A stretch of DNA of 43,912 bases from an uncultured bacterium (lineage in GTDB: Bacteria > Cyanobacteriota > Vampirovibrionia > Gastranaerophilales > Gastranaerophilaceae), in the NCBI GenBank assembly GCA_902783125.1, contig CACZPS010000180.1, positions 1-43,912 of the forward strand; not shown here. Direction: 5' to 3'. The text below holds more notes on this DNA, generated by a model. It was not told where the DNA came from. It saw nothing but the letters and a program-made list of their open reading frames with translations, and ran no database searches. Numbering within the stretch: position 1 is the first letter of the stretch.

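Noticed and set aside
41041-43440. CRISPR-like or DNA-level tandem repeat
   Set aside because: The regularity is in the protein motif, not the DNA. Copies differ in sequence and length, and there are no constant repeats with unique spacers.
1771-43440. Several separate pmp-like genes
   Set aside because: There is no stop, start or gap between the arrays, and linkers and closing motifs continue in the same frame.
1-43912. Decayed pseudogene or assembly artefact
   Set aside because: A non-functional or misjoined repeat region of this AT content would soon show stops or frame breaks. The frame is intact throughout and unit order is not a simple copy-paste. Long-read confirmation would still be decisive.

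Overview
The whole 43.9-kb window is the interior of one enormous protein-coding gene on the + strand. I translated frame 1 from the first base to the last and met no stop codon, so the window holds 14,637 complete codons. Neither the start nor the stop of the gene is inside it, and I see no second gene, RNA gene, mobile element, CRISPR array or intergenic gap. The product is a low-complexity protein rich in Asn, Ser, Thr, Gly, Asp and Val/Ile. It is almost free of cysteine and is built of beta-strand repeats typical of right-handed beta-helix surface proteins: autotransporter passengers, adhesins and chlamydial-Pmp-like GGAI/FxxN repeats. This points to an AT-rich diderm (Gram-negative) bacterium using the standard code, quite possibly host-associated. 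The sequence alone does not name the taxon.

The protein is modular. A linker motif (consensus DLYTAVH...RxY...E..., then a glycine turn, then TLTVNG or FTVNG and an SGF/SGI turn) recurs 21 times, at 1492, 3412, 5302, 6964, 8785, 11287, 13618, 15628, 18010, 20527, 22408 (degenerate), 24637, 25963, 28129, 30262, 32917, 34714, 36877, 38602, 39658 and 40759. It splits the window into 22 units of about 350 to 890 residues, plus a longer last one. A typical unit runs: linker; FxxN/GGAIYN (Pmp-type) coils or plain NNVxFxNN coils; a block like NDIYN-TLNL-KSITF-G; a long NTG/NSG-rich beta-strand stretch; a closing motif like WxIDVDL....AD.I.G; a short tail leading into the next linker.

Units 1-12 (to about 25.9 kb) use the class A linker (YGDLYTAVH, MEG, ATLTVNG). 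Units 13-20 use a related class B linker (FIG..GV.L, DTLRAVN, LGETGxGxFTVNG). Units 13-16 also carry a tryptophan-centred block of about 75 residues, present as two full tandem copies in units 13-15 and one in unit 16. Dense Pmp-type arrays appear only in some units (1, 5, 6, 7, 9, 18, 21), the largest being 41.0-43.4 kb. Several pairs of units are clearly paralogous (3/4, 4/5, 5/8, 13/14/15), so the gene appears to have grown by duplicating and shuffling modules.

Synonymous codon choice changes strongly along this single gene. The first 1-2 kb prefers AAC, CTC, TCG and GGG and is near 48% G+C in sampled lines; most later parts use AAT and TTA. The likely role is a very long surface filament or adhesin. 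That is inferred from repeat type, since no catalytic domain, membrane segment, signal peptide or C-terminal anchor is visible here.
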